A stretch of 64,000 nucleotides of DNA from an uncultured Clostridia bacterium (GCA_949482135.1 CASYFC010000007.1:1-64000), one strand, 5' to 3'. Numbered from the stretch's first letter, positions 25,438 through 34,137 are shown. Translations and numbers: made by a program. Notes: generated by a model not told the origin, from the sequence alone.

Positions 25438-26981
25438 TGGAAAATTCAAGAACCAAAAATACATTACGAAATGTTGGAACAGGACTTATTGTTCAATTAA
25501 TTAATAAGATGATGGCATTTGTAGTTAGAACTGTTTTCATAAAGATATTAAATTCTGAATATTTAGGGGTAAATGGTTTATTTACTAATATTTTAACAAT
25601 GCTATCTTTTGCAGAACTTGGAATTGGAACTGCTATAATATTTAATATGTATAAACCTGTTGCAGAAGATGATAAAGAAAAAATAAAAAGTTTGATGAAA
25701 CTTTATCAAAAATCATATAATACAATTGGTTTGGTAATATTTATATTAGGATTATGCGTAATTCCTTTTTTTGATATTATAATTAAAGATATTCCTAACA
25801 TTAAAGAAAATATATATTATATATATTTTCTATTTTTGATAAATACTTCATTTTCTTACTTTTATACTTATAAAAAATCTATAATTTCAGCTTATCAACA
25901 AGAAAGTGTTATAAATAAAATTGATAGTTTGTTTTATTTAGGAAAAAGTATTTTTGAAATTATATTCTTAATTATAACTAAAAACTACATTGTATATTTA
26001 ATTATACAAATTTCAGGAACAATTTTAGAAAATATAATTATAGCACGTAAAGCTGATAAAATGTTTCCATATTTAAAAGAAAAAAATGTACTTAAGTTAT
26101 CAAAAGAAGAAACTAATGGTATTTTTTCTAATGTCAAATCTTTAATTGTATATAAATTAGGAACTTCAATACTAAGTGGAACGGATAATATATTAATATC
26201 AGCATTAGTTAATGTTTCAACTGTAGGTCTATGCTCAAACTATTCAATGATTATATCATCAGTAAATGCGCTATTAGTTTCAGCATTAAATGGTGTTACT
26301 GCTAGTGTTGGAAATTTAAATGCTATTGGAACTAAAGAACAAAAAGAAAAAATTTTTTATCAATTAACATTTATTTGTTTTTGGATATATGCTTTTTGTG
26401 GTATTGCTTTAATGATACTATTAAATCCATTTATTGAAATTTGGCTGGGAAATGAATATATATTATCGCTAGGTGTTTCAGTAGCTTTAGTATTAAGTTT
26501 TTATGTGTGTGGAATAAGAATACCAGCATATACTTATAGAGTTACATTAGGTTTATTTGAAAAAGGAAAAATAACGCCATATATTGGAGCTGTTACCAAT
26601 ATTATACTATCAATTATATTATGTAAGTTTTTTGGAGTGGCTGGAATTTTTATAGCAACTTCTATAGCACAATTAGTTTCATATTCTTGGATAGATCCAT
26701 ATTTGATACATAAATATGAGTTTAAAACTTCTGCACTAAAGTATCTAAAGAAATATGTAAAATATTCTATTGTATTTATAATTGTGTATGCAATTTGTTA
26801 TTATATAACATCAAAAATAATTATTACAGGATTAATTGGTTTTATTATAAAAGGAATATTAGTTTGTATAATTACAAATACATTATTTATAATACTTTTT
26901 TACAAAACAGAAGAATTCTGTGAGTTAAAGGATAAATTAAATAATATGTTAAAAAATAAATTGAAATATAAAAAAATATAA
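25437..26981 (+). CDS. Wzx-like polysaccharide flippase
   Basis: A 514-aa polytopic protein with about 14 hydrophobic helices. RNVGTGLIVQLINKMMAFVVRTVFIKILNSEYLGVNGLFTNIL is the standard N-terminal region of the Wzx/RfbX branch, with NSEYLGVNGL as its signature loop. It moves finished lipid-linked repeat units across the membrane for the polymerase at 21705. The start codon overlaps the stop of the previous gene (TAATG), indicating coupled translation. Confidence 0.88.
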   Translation: MENSRTKNTLRNVGTGLIVQLINKMMAFVVRTVFIKILNSEYLGVNGLFTNILTMLSFAELGIGTAIIFNMYKPVAEDDKEKIKSLMKLYQKSYNTIGLVIFILGLCVIPFFDIIIKDIPNIKENIYYIYFLFLINTSFSYFYTYKKSIISAYQQESVINKIDSLFYLGKSIFEIIFLIITKNYIVYLIIQISGTILENIIIARKADKMFPYLKEKNVLKLSKEETNGIFSNVKSLIVYKLGTSILSGTDNILISALVNVSTVGLCSNYSMIISSVNALLVSALNGVTASVGNLNAIGTKEQKEKIFYQLTFICFWIYAFCGIALMILLNPFIEIWLGNEYILSLGVSVALVLSFYVCGIRIPAYTYRVTLGLFEKGKITPYIGAVTNIILSIILCKFFGVAGIFIATSIAQLVSYSWIDPYLIHKYEFKTSALKYLKKYVKYSIVFIIVYAICYYITSKIIITGLIGFIIKGILVCIITNTLFIILFYKTEEFCELKDKLNNMLKNKLKYKKI

Positions 26982-26993
26982 AGAGGATTCAGT

Positions 26994-27635
26994 ATGAAAA
27001 AGATTATAGTATTGCTTTATCCGCATTTATCTAACAGACTTAAAATATTAGCAGAGAAATTTTTGAAAAAGTTTGATGGTGGAGAGTATTGGTCAGATAG
27101 TTTGAGAAAAATATATAAAAAAAATTATGATATATCAATTGGGACTGGAACATATGGAGTATTTAAACAGGGAAAATATAAATATATTAATTTTGGAAAT
27201 TACTGTTCTATTGCTAATGGATTAGAATATTTTCCAAGAAATCATCCTAAGAATTTTGCAACGACACATCCTGTATTTTACAATGATAATTTAGGACTAG
27301 TAAAAAATTCACCAATAGAATTTTCTAAGTTAATAATTGAAAATGATGTTTGGATAGGAAAGAATGTAATGATAACTAGCAAATGTGATTATATAGGAAA
27401 TGGAGCAATTATAGGTGCTGGAAGTGTTGTTACTAAAAATGTAGAACCATATACTATTGTGGCTGGAAATCCAGCTAAAGTTATAGGTATGAGATTTGAT
27501 GAAAAAATTATAGATTTATTAGAAAAGAGTAAGTGGTATGAATTATCAATAAATGAATTGAAAAAATATATTAGATATGTTGATAATCCTGAAAAATTTG
27601 CAAATAAAATAATTGAAAGTAGAATTTTACATTAG
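26994..27635 (+). CDS. CatB-like hexapeptide acetyltransferase
   Basis: A 213-aa left-handed beta-helix acyltransferase of the xenobiotic/CatB type. Repeats include NFGNYCSIANGLEY, FATTHPVFY (with the His that acts as general base in this family) and the C-terminal DVWIGKNVMITSK, GNGAIIGAGSVVTKNVEPYTIVAGNPAKVIGMRF coils. It probably O-acetylates a sugar of the repeat unit. It is the last gene of the operon; no strong terminator directly follows it. Confidence 0.88.
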   Translation: MKKIIVLLYPHLSNRLKILAEKFLKKFDGGEYWSDSLRKIYKKNYDISIGTGTYGVFKQGKYKYINFGNYCSIANGLEYFPRNHPKNFATTHPVFYNDNLGLVKNSPIEFSKLIIENDVWIGKNVMITSKCDYIGNGAIIGAGSVVTKNVEPYTIVAGNPAKVIGMRFDEKIIDLLEKSKWYELSINELKKYIRYVDNPEKFANKIIESRILH

Positions 27636-27790
27636 TTAAATAAGTAGTGAAATTCGCTATATAATAAATAAGTATAAAAATAATATAAATTTATTTATAA
27701 ATTAAAGTTACTATTTTTTGATGAACAAAACAATAAAATTCTTGGGATTTTTTTATACAAATCTTATTGTCAATATATCAGATATAACTG

Positions 27791-27821
27791 CCAATCATAA
27801 TTAAAAAAAAATTATGATTGG
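27791..27821. repeat. Inverted repeat after the polysaccharide operon
   Basis: CCAATCATAATT and its exact complement, separated by seven A residues. There is no T tract on either side, so it is not a standard terminator; it could be an mRNA 3'-end stabiliser or the edge of a lost element. Confidence 0.4.
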
Positions 27822-27853
27822 ACAAAATATAGCAGAATATACACTTTTAAAAA

Positions 27854-28264
27854 GTGATGAAAGGAAAGATAATTTTAGTACATTCTTATGTTTTCGAAAT
27901 ATTAATACTATGTGGTATGCCAAAGAACAGGACTATCAAAAATGGAGAAATTTCATTAAATTTAGCAAAGGAGATTTTAGAAAAATCAAAAATAACATTT
28001 AAATATTTATCAGATTATAATATTAATGACATTAATTTTAGAAATATATATTATATAAATCAGATGATATTACAATATGATATTTGACAAATTATAAAGG
28101 ATAATAAAGAACTATTGAAATTATTGTTTAAAATATTCGAAAAAGATTTGAACGAATTTAGTACTAATATTAATCTTATGCAAAATAAGGGATATAAAAA
28201 TCATAATATTGCTGAATTACTAGAATTACAAGAAATTTATTTTAATAATATCAATGATGAATAA
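27854..28264 (+). pseudogene. Degenerate ORF with internal TGA
   Basis: A frame runs from ATG 27854 (after AAAAGTG, weak signal) to TAA 28262-28264, interrupted only by TGA at 28085-28087. The product would be about 135 residues, helical and charged, with NLAKEILEKSKITFKYLSDYN before the stop and NKELLKLLFKIFEKDLNEF after. I recognise no family. Other genes in the window end in TGA, so recoding is unlikely; this is probably a decayed gene. The rest of the 698-base gap 27636-28333 holds only the inverted repeat at 27791. Confidence 0.4.
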
Positions 28265-28333
28265 AAACATTTTTGTATTTTTTCCCATTTTCTACACACA
28301 ATACTTTTATAAACCAAATTATAGGAGGAATTT

Positions 28334-28705
28334 ATGAGAGAAGAAGGAATGCAAGAATTATTAGACATTTTCAAAAATCATATGTACGTAAAAGACATGA
28401 AAGATATAGTCGAAGATTTAAATACGGTACAAGACCTAATAGAGCACAAATTTTATGACAAAGAACTAGTAGTAGAACTAGAATCTAAATATTCAATAGA
28501 AATTGCGTTTTTTGTTAATTTAGAACGAGAAAATGACATTATTCTAAATGATAAAATTGAAGATGCAGGATTACAAGTATTAATGAATTTAAGATATCGA
28601 TTATATAGAATTGGTGTTTATAAAATTATGAAAGAAAAAGGAAAAGAAATTACTAAAGAAATTATAAAAGGAAATTACAAAGATTTAGTAGAAATGCTAA
28701 AATAA
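28334..28705 (+). CDS. Hypothetical helical protein
   Basis: A 123-aa protein, all predicted helix, rich in Glu and Lys, with no motif I know. AGGAGGAATTT gives a strong start at ATG 28334. The last 11 codons (GNYKDLVEMLK) are duplicated, slightly mutated, at 30526-30561, where they are not part of any gene, so a second copy once stood there or the 3' end was copied during an insertion. A strong terminator follows at once. Confidence 0.6.
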   Translation: MREEGMQELLDIFKNHMYVKDMKDIVEDLNTVQDLIEHKFYDKELVVELESKYSIEIAFFVNLERENDIILNDKIEDAGLQVLMNLRYRLYRIGVYKIMKEKGKEITKEIIKGNYKDLVEMLK

Positions 28706-28742
28706 AGAATCAGCGCTGAAATTATCTGCGCTGATTCTTTAT
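28704..28742 (+). terminator. Strong terminator after 123-aa gene
   Basis: A 13-bp perfect stem AAAGAATCAGCGC / GCGCTGATTCTTT with an 11-base loop, starting within the stop codon region. Confidence 0.75.
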
Positions 28743-28849
28743 TTATAAGAGATAAAATTAATAAATAGAAAAAGGTTGACTAATAGAACAAAAGTATGTA
28801 TAATATTTTTGTCAGTCGATATGATCAACTGCTAAAAAAAGGGGGGAAT

Positions 28850-29576
28850 ATGTTTTCCTACAGTAATTATGTAAAAATTGAAAAAATACATGAAAAAACA
28901 GAAATTGAAAAAGTAAAATATACATTATATTATTATAGAATGGTTAATGGAGAAAATGAAAAAGACATAAATGACATAGAAAATATTCTAAAAGATAATG
29001 GAATGTATATATCAAATTTATCAAGATTAAAATCAAACATGAAGAAGTCTAATGATTTTAAAGTTGGAAGTAAATTAGGAACATACACATTATCAAGTAG
29101 TTGTTTAAAAAAGTTAGGTGAAGTTATATGTTTGAAGGATACAGATTATATAGAAACAGAAGGAGTATTACTAGATGAAAATTGTTTTATTGGAAAGAGA
29201 GACTTTTTAGATAAATTAATTTTACAAGCTAATAATTGTTATGAAAATAACTGCTATGATGCTTGTGCAACAATGCTTAGAAGAATTTTAGAAATTTTAT
29301 TAATATTATCTTATAGAAATTTAGGAATAGAAGATGATATAAAAGATTCTTCAGGAAATTACTTTATGTTAGAAAAAATTTGTACAAATGCTAAAGGAAA
29401 TAAAACTCTAGGTCTATCGAGAATAAAAAATGATTTGGATGTGTTTAGAGATATTCGGAAATTATGCTGCACATAGAATTGAATATAATACAACCAAAAA
29501 GGATTTAGATGAAATAAAAGTAAAATATAGAGTAATATTAGAAGAACTATATTATAAATCTGGGTTAAAGAAATAA
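28850..29576 (+). pseudogene. HEPN-like gene frameshifted inside its RNYAAH motif
   Basis: The frame from ATG 28850 (GGGGGGAAT just before) runs to TAG 29474-29476, ending DIRKLCCT. Dropping one A from AAA at 29459-29461 restores DIRNYAAHRIEYN and the frame continues to TAA 29576, giving about 241 residues. RNYAAH is the classic HEPN Arg-x4-His motif, and CYENNCYDACATMLRRILEILL is the typical preceding helix pair (compare the intact gene at 10335). The N-terminal 90 residues are a separate, unknown domain. It may be a true loss-of-function mutation, a programmed shift, or an assembly error in a short A run. It is followed 15 bases later by an unknown gene. Confidence 0.7.
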
Positions 29577-29591
29577 AAATGGAGGATTAAA

Positions 29592-30488
29592 ATGGGAGAA
29601 AATAAATTAAAAATAAAAATAGGAAATGTTGAATTTGAGGCTGAAAGCGAAAACTGTGAATTTATTTCAAATGAAAGGGAAAAATTTTTTGCATCACTTC
29701 CTAATGTTATGGCAGCATTTCCAAGTAATTATTATAATGAAACAAATGTACAAGAAGAGGTAGTAAAAGAATTACCAGAAAAAAGATATGTTGAAAAAGA
29801 CAATATACCTTTTTCTAATTTAAGTTCTTTTATCCAAGAAAAAGGATTTGCGAGTGATACAGATTTGACGATAGGAACAATATATTACTGTAATTGCAAA
29901 GAAAATTTAGAATACTTTTCAACTAATGATATAAAGGACAAAATTAGAAGTGCAAAGAAAAAATTACCTAATAATATTTCTCAATGCTTTACTAATTTAG
30001 TTTCAAAAGGATTTATTCAACCAGATAATAATGTAGATGGGAAAAAAGGTAATTTTTATTCTATTACTTTAGAAGGGATAGACTTTGTTGAAAAATATGT
30101 AAAGAGAGAAAAAAGTAAAAAAGTAATAAAAACTAAAAAAAATAGTAATATTAATTTAAGATATAATGATTATACAAGAGATGAGTTTAATGTAGATAAT
30201 TATCCATCAATTGTTTCTTTAAATAAAAATAGTGATAAAGCAATACTTGTAATGTATATAGCTATGAAAGAAAAAGAAATTGAATATATGGAACCTAGAG
30301 AACTACAGAATTTATTACTAAAAATATTTAATGTTAATTTAACTGATGCGACTATAAATGGAATATTTAAAAATCATAAAACTCTTTTTTATAAAAGAAA
30401 TTCAGAAAATAATAAAGGAAGTAAGGAACTTAAGTTGGTTAGTGAAGGAATAAGATATGTAGAAGAGAACATTCTTGAATGTAAATAA
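29592..30488 (+). CDS. Unknown protein with winged-helix-like segments
   Basis: A 298-aa protein I cannot name. It starts with a short beta-strand region (KIKIGNVEFEAES), then two regions that look like winged helices: IKDKIRSAKKKLPNNISQCFTNLVSKGFIQPDN...FYSITLEGIDFVEKYV at about 115-170, and RELQNLLLKIFNVNLTDATINGIFKNHKTLFYKR to the end. GGAGG precedes the ATG. It forms a pair with the frameshifted HEPN-like gene and could be its DNA- or RNA-binding partner or regulator. The pairing is positional only. Confidence 0.5.
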   Translation: MGENKLKIKIGNVEFEAESENCEFISNEREKFFASLPNVMAAFPSNYYNETNVQEEVVKELPEKRYVEKDNIPFSNLSSFIQEKGFASDTDLTIGTIYYCNCKENLEYFSTNDIKDKIRSAKKKLPNNISQCFTNLVSKGFIQPDNNVDGKKGNFYSITLEGIDFVEKYVKREKSKKVIKTKKNSNINLRYNDYTRDEFNVDNYPSIVSLNKNSDKAILVMYIAMKEKEIEYMEPRELQNLLLKIFNVNLTDATINGIFKNHKTLFYKRNSENNKGSKELKLVSEGIRYVEENILECK

Positions 30489-30525
30489 TAATTTATATGG
30501 AAGTAACAAACATAATGGAGTTATA

Positions 30526-30561
30526 GAAATTACAAAGACTTAGCAGAAATGTTAAAATAAA
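30526..30561 (+). repeat. Remnant copy of the 123-aa gene's 3' end
   Basis: 36 bases match 28671-28706 with 3 differences, including the last 11 codons and the TAA. It has no upstream coding frame. Together the two copies bracket the HEPN-like/winged-helix pair (28707-30525). Confidence 0.7.
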
Positions 30562-30566
30562 ATTTG

Positions 30567-30593
30567 AGTTGTCTCTTTTGAGGCAACTTTTTT
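30567..30593 (+). terminator. Rho-independent terminator
   Basis: Stem AGTTGTCTC / GAGGCAACT (one G-U pair), TTTT loop, then a T run to 30593. Confidence 0.75.
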
Positions 30594-30647
30594 CATATTT
30601 CATAAATTCTCACATAAAATTAAATAAAAAACTTTTTGGAGGAATTT

Positions 30648-31244
30648 ATGATAAAAATGATAGAACTTCCATATAGCTTAGATGCTTTGGAACCATTTTA
30701 TTCAAAGGAAACTTTGGAGTTGCATTATAATATTTTGTATAAAGGATATGTAGATAAAACAAATAGTAGTTTATTAAATCTTGAATTAGCAAGAGCTAGA
30801 AATGATTTTAAAAATATAAAATGTTTAGAAAAAGAGCTATCTTTTCAAGGATCAGGTACTATACTACATGAGATGTTTTTTCAGAATATGAAACCAGCAT
30901 CAGAAATATCTAGAATTGATTGTAAGTTAGTTCAAAAGATAATAGAAGACTTTGGAAGTTTTGAAGCTTTTAAAAGACAATTTTCAGAAGCAGCGACTGC
31001 CATTGAAGCTTCTGGATGGTGTTTATTAGTGTGGGTTCCTAGTTTCAAGAAACTAGAGATTTTACAATGTGAAAAACATCAGAATTTAACATTGTGGGGA
31101 TGTAAACCACTTTTGGTATTAGATATGTGGGAACATTCTTATTATTTACAATATAAAACGAAAAGACCAGATTACATATCTGCTTTTTGGAATATAATTA
31201 ATTGGGAAGAGATAAATAGAAGATTTTTGGAAATTGAATTCTAA
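30648..31244 (+). CDS. Fe/Mn superoxide dismutase
   Basis: Converts superoxide to oxygen and hydrogen peroxide. In the 198-aa product from ATG 30648 (GGAGGA upstream; the frame extends back to a TTG) the four metal ligands are present: His26, His74, Asp159 and His163 (DMWEHSYY), and Tyr34 is kept. The usual HxxHHxxYV segment is HYNILYKGYV, so the second-sphere His30 is Leu, and the normal NN/AAQxWNH region is shortened to GSGTILH. A Gln in the CEKHQN segment suggests the Mn-type position. No signal peptide. The divergent active-site surroundings are unusual; activity is probable but metal preference is uncertain. Confidence 0.8.
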   Translation: MIKMIELPYSLDALEPFYSKETLELHYNILYKGYVDKTNSSLLNLELARARNDFKNIKCLEKELSFQGSGTILHEMFFQNMKPASEISRIDCKLVQKIIEDFGSFEAFKRQFSEAATAIEASGWCLLVWVPSFKKLEILQCEKHQNLTLWGCKPLLVLDMWEHSYYLQYKTKRPDYISAFWNIINWEEINRRFLEIEF

Positions 31245-31248
31245 TAAA

Positions 31249-31289
31249 ACACTACAAGCATTGGTATCATCTACCAGTACTTGTAGTGT
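31249..31289. terminator. Hairpin between convergent genes
   Basis: Outer stem ACACTACAAG / CTTGTAGTGT with inner stem TGGTA / TACCA. No long T tract; it separates the dismutase gene from the minus-strand lipoprotein ORF. Confidence 0.5.
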
Positions 31290-31297
31290 ATATAGAA

Positions 31298-31450
31298 CTA
31301 TTTTGCAACTTTGGAATTATCTCTGTGCTCAATCATTGTGTAAAACTTTTTTTGCTTTTCTGGAATTGGAGTCAGTTCAGCAGAACAAGAGCACATGAGC
31401 AAACAGATGATTAACAGTAGTGCGAATGGATTCATACATCTTTTTTTCAT
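31298..31450 (-). CDS. Small putative lipoprotein
   Basis: A 50-aa protein from ATG 31450: MKKRCMNP, a hydrophobic run FALLLIICLLM, then Cys-Ser-Cys, giving an LLMC lipobox, and a short charged tail. The frame stays open upstream to 31603 but the signal peptide sets the start. No good ribosome binding site is seen. A lipid-anchored peptide is the best reading, but chance ORF cannot be excluded at this length. Confidence 0.4.
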   Translation of the reverse strand: MKKRCMNPFALLLIICLLMCSCSAELTPIPEKQKKFYTMIEHRDNSKVAK

Positions 31451-31603
31451 AGTAACTTCACTAAAATTGTACTGGAGGTACAAAACCTCCAAACATATTA
31501 TGCCTACAGGTTTTATATATAAATAAATCGAATGCATTATATAATGAGAACGCTTGAAAATCAATTGCTTTACGATATAATTGGTAAGATAAAAAATATA
31601 CAA

Positions 31604-31631
31604 TTGACAATAATAGTATACATGATATAAT
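31604..31631 (+). promoter_or_regulatory. Promoter of the YHYH/Ig-like surface protein
   Basis: TTGACA (31604-31609), 16-base spacer, TATAAT (31626-31631), 40 bases before the start codon. Confidence 0.7.
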
Positions 31632-31670
31632 TGAACTCAAATATAGATATATCAATAACTGGGGGATAAG

Positions 31671-32612
31671 ATGAATAAAAAAATGAAACAAAAAAGAGTA
31701 GTTGTATTTTTTGTTGTTCTTATTATGGCTGTACTTTTACCATTAAATTGCATAGCTCATTCTGGAAGAACAGATTCACATGGAGGGCATAAAGATAATA
31801 AAAATGCAAGTGGACTTGGTTCATATCATTATCATTGTGGAGGTAATCCACCACATTTACATGATGGAGGAGTATGTCCTTATTCTAGTACTGCACAAAC
31901 TACTACTTCATCTGATCAAGTAGAACAGACAAAAACAACTAAATCACAAACTACAACATCAACAAAGAAAGCAGAACCTAAGACTATAGTAGTTAAGGAA
32001 ATAAAAACTAGTAAAGAGAATGTAGAAATATTATGTGGAACAACAGAAAGAATAGAGTATACAATTACTCCTGAAAATGCAACAGATAAATCAGTTACAT
32101 GGGAAAGTTCAGATATAAATGTTGTATCAGTAAATTCAGAAGGTATAATAAGCGCTAATAATGTAGGAGAAGCTGATATAACATTAAAAAGTTCAAATGG
32201 TAAAAATGCAATAGTTCATATTAGTGTTCAACCAATAAAAGTAACAAGAATCGAAATAAATACTCCTAATATAATTACTAAGGAGGGAGATAAGGTTAGT
32301 ATTTCAGCTTCAGTAATCCCTTCAAATGCAACTGATAAAACATTAGAATGGAAAGTCGAAAATCCAGAGGTTGCAAGTATTGAGGATGGAATTATTATAG
32401 CAAAATCTGTGGGTAAGACTAAAGTTTTTTGTTCTTCAAAAGATGGAGTAGTTTCAGAAGCAGATATAACTGTTGAAAACAAAAGTACTGGCAAAGAAGT
32501 AAATAATGATTCATCAGCAGACAGTTCATTAATTGGAGGTGTTGCAATAACAAGTATTGTTGCAATAGGTGCTTATAAATTAGGTAGTAAAAAAAGAAAT
32601 AAAGAAATATAA
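31671..32612 (+). CDS. Secreted YHYH-domain protein with two bacterial Ig-like (Big2) domains
   Basis: A 313-aa surface protein. Residues 1-25 are a signal peptide (KRVVVFFVVLIMAVLLPLNC). A His/Cys-rich domain follows: HSGRTDSHGGHKDNK and GSYHYHCGGNPPHLHDGGVCPY, the YHYH pattern, likely metal-binding. After a Thr/Ser/Gln linker come two Big2 repeats (YTITPENATDKSVTWESSD and ASVIPSNATDKTLEWKVEN). The C-terminus has LIGGVAITSIVAIGAYKLG then KKRNKE, a membrane anchor without an LPxTG motif. Cell-surface, function unknown. Confidence 0.8.
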   Translation: MNKKMKQKRVVVFFVVLIMAVLLPLNCIAHSGRTDSHGGHKDNKNASGLGSYHYHCGGNPPHLHDGGVCPYSSTAQTTTSSDQVEQTKTTKSQTTTSTKKAEPKTIVVKEIKTSKENVEILCGTTERIEYTITPENATDKSVTWESSDINVVSVNSEGIISANNVGEADITLKSSNGKNAIVHISVQPIKVTRIEINTPNIITKEGDKVSISASVIPSNATDKTLEWKVENPEVASIEDGIIIAKSVGKTKVFCSSKDGVVSEADITVENKSTGKEVNNDSSADSSLIGGVAITSIVAIGAYKLGSKKRNKEI

Positions 32613-32614
32613 AT

Positions 32615-32647
32615 AAAAAAAGCCTTATTTTATATAAGGCTTTTTTT
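32615..32647. terminator. Bidirectional terminator
   Basis: A 14-bp stem AAAAAAAGCCTTAT / ATAAGGCTTTTTTT, serving both the surface-protein gene and the convergent GH30 gene. Confidence 0.9.
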
Positions 32648-33971
32648 ATTTCACTACATAACTCACAATAGCATGGCTATCCAAATTATCATGAAAAGTC
32701 ACATCATTTAGGCAAATAGTATATTCCTTATTAAAATTATTTCTATTCATCAAAACAACAGCAATACTATTATCAGGATTTTTAAAAGCAGTCACTTCAA
32801 TATCTGAAGTATATTTACTAAAAGCAATTCTTTTGGCGCCTGGCATAATAAATTTACTGAAATGGCCAATATAATAATAAGTTAGGTTTTTAATGTAATC
32901 AGTTTTATTTGAATTTATCATAATAGGAGCGTTGCAATAATTTAATTTATGGTTAGGACCTCCTTTGTTGTCTAAAACTAAGTTCCAATCAATATATCCA
33001 TTTGAACCTGCATTTAAATCACCTAAAATGTCATGACCATAAATTTCTCCATTTTGAACTTCTTCATTTGGATTAAATTTTGAGTATCCAGTGCATCCTT
33101 CTGTATGTAATAAAATTTTTCCAGGGAAGGCATCATGAGTTAAGGCTATATTTTCAAAATGGTCACCAGAATAATAGTGATATGCAATTCCACTAATTGC
33201 TTCTAATGCTTTATTATTAATTAATTCCTGCTTACTTCTTGTAAACAATTTTTCTTTGTTATGATCCCAAATTAAAATTTTTGTTTGAATATTGTTTGAA
33301 CGTAAAGTAGGGTATAAGTAGTTTACTGCAAAAGACATTTCTTCTTCTGAATTGTATAAACAGGATTCCCAGACTTGAATTGCATTTGGCTCATTTTGTA
33401 CAGTTACATATTTTATATCAATTCCTTGATTTTTATATTCTTTTATATATTTGACAAAATAATTTGCCAGAGTTATTTTGTGTTTTTCAATAAGCTTTCC
33501 ACCTAATACTAGCATTTTGTTAGACTTCATGAATTTTGGTGGACTCCAAGGTGATGATAAAAATTGCAAATTAGGATTAATTTCTAAGGCAGATTTGACG
33601 ACTGGCAAAATATATTCTTTATCTTTTTCTATACTAAAATCAGATAAATCTTCTTTGTAAGAATATGAATAAGATTTTGGAGAAAAATCTGTGCTTCCAA
33701 TTGGTAATCTTCCAAGAGAGTAATTAAGTCCTTCTTTTGAAAAATAATCATTTAATATTTTATTTTGCTTTTCTTGAGATAATTGTTTTATTGCATAGCC
33801 AGTAGCTTCTGTGAAAGCTCCACCAAATCCTAAAAAAGTTTGATATGTAATTTCAGGATAAATATTTATAACTTGATTTTCAATTTTTTCTTGATATTTT
33901 TTGGGATTTACTTTTGATTTGCTAAAAAATAATTTTCTTTTATAATTAGTTTCAATTTTTGTAATTTCCAT
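32646..33971 (-). CDS. Glycoside hydrolase family 30 (glucosylceramidase-like)
   Basis: A 441-aa retaining beta-glycosidase. GFGGAFTEATG (48-58) is the family's N-terminal signature, SSPWSPPKFMKSN (139-151) lines the active site, Glu194 in TVQNEPNA is the acid/base and Glu291 in LLHTEGC the nucleophile. A C-terminal beta domain ends the protein. There is no signal peptide, so it acts on imported saccharides or glycosides. ATG 33971 has no close ribosome binding site; CTCCTT (34004-34009, AAGGAG on the coding strand) is 30 bases away and would fit an ATT codon in frame eight residues upstream, so the start is uncertain. Confidence 0.88.
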   Translation of the reverse strand: MEITKIETNYKRKLFFSKSKVNPKKYQEKIENQVINIYPEITYQTFLGFGGAFTEATGYAIKQLSQEKQNKILNDYFSKEGLNYSLGRLPIGSTDFSPKSYSYSYKEDLSDFSIEKDKEYILPVVKSALEINPNLQFLSSPWSPPKFMKSNKMLVLGGKLIEKHKITLANYFVKYIKEYKNQGIDIKYVTVQNEPNAIQVWESCLYNSEEEMSFAVNYLYPTLRSNNIQTKILIWDHNKEKLFTRSKQELINNKALEAISGIAYHYYSGDHFENIALTHDAFPGKILLHTEGCTGYSKFNPNEEVQNGEIYGHDILGDLNAGSNGYIDWNLVLDNKGGPNHKLNYCNAPIMINSNKTDYIKNLTYYYIGHFSKFIMPGAKRIAFSKYTSDIEVTAFKNPDNSIAVVLMNRNNFNKEYTICLNDVTFHDNLDSHAIVSYVVK

Positions 33972-34108
33972 ATAAATTTGTAAGATATGTTTAATATCTT
34001 AAACTCCTTATAGAATTTTTATAGAGAGAATCTATAAATCTACTAATATTATATTACAAAAAATCAATAATATATATTAAAAAATTCTTAAAATTAAAAA
34101 CATATGGC

Positions 34109-34137
34109 TTGATTTAAAATATACTTAAATGTATAAT
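34109..34137 (+). promoter_or_regulatory. Promoter
   Basis: TTGATT (34109-34114), 17-base spacer, TATAAT (34132-34137). It rules out any start codon at 34129 for the next gene. Confidence 0.75.

Noticed and set aside
28085-28087. TGA as a tryptophan codon (recoding)
   Set aside because: TGA ends an ordinary gene elsewhere (HNH gene at 9000), and only one decayed frame would benefit.
31451-31603. N-terminal extension of the small lipoprotein frame
   Set aside because: Would bury the signal peptide inside the protein; ATG 31450 gives a normal lipoprotein start.
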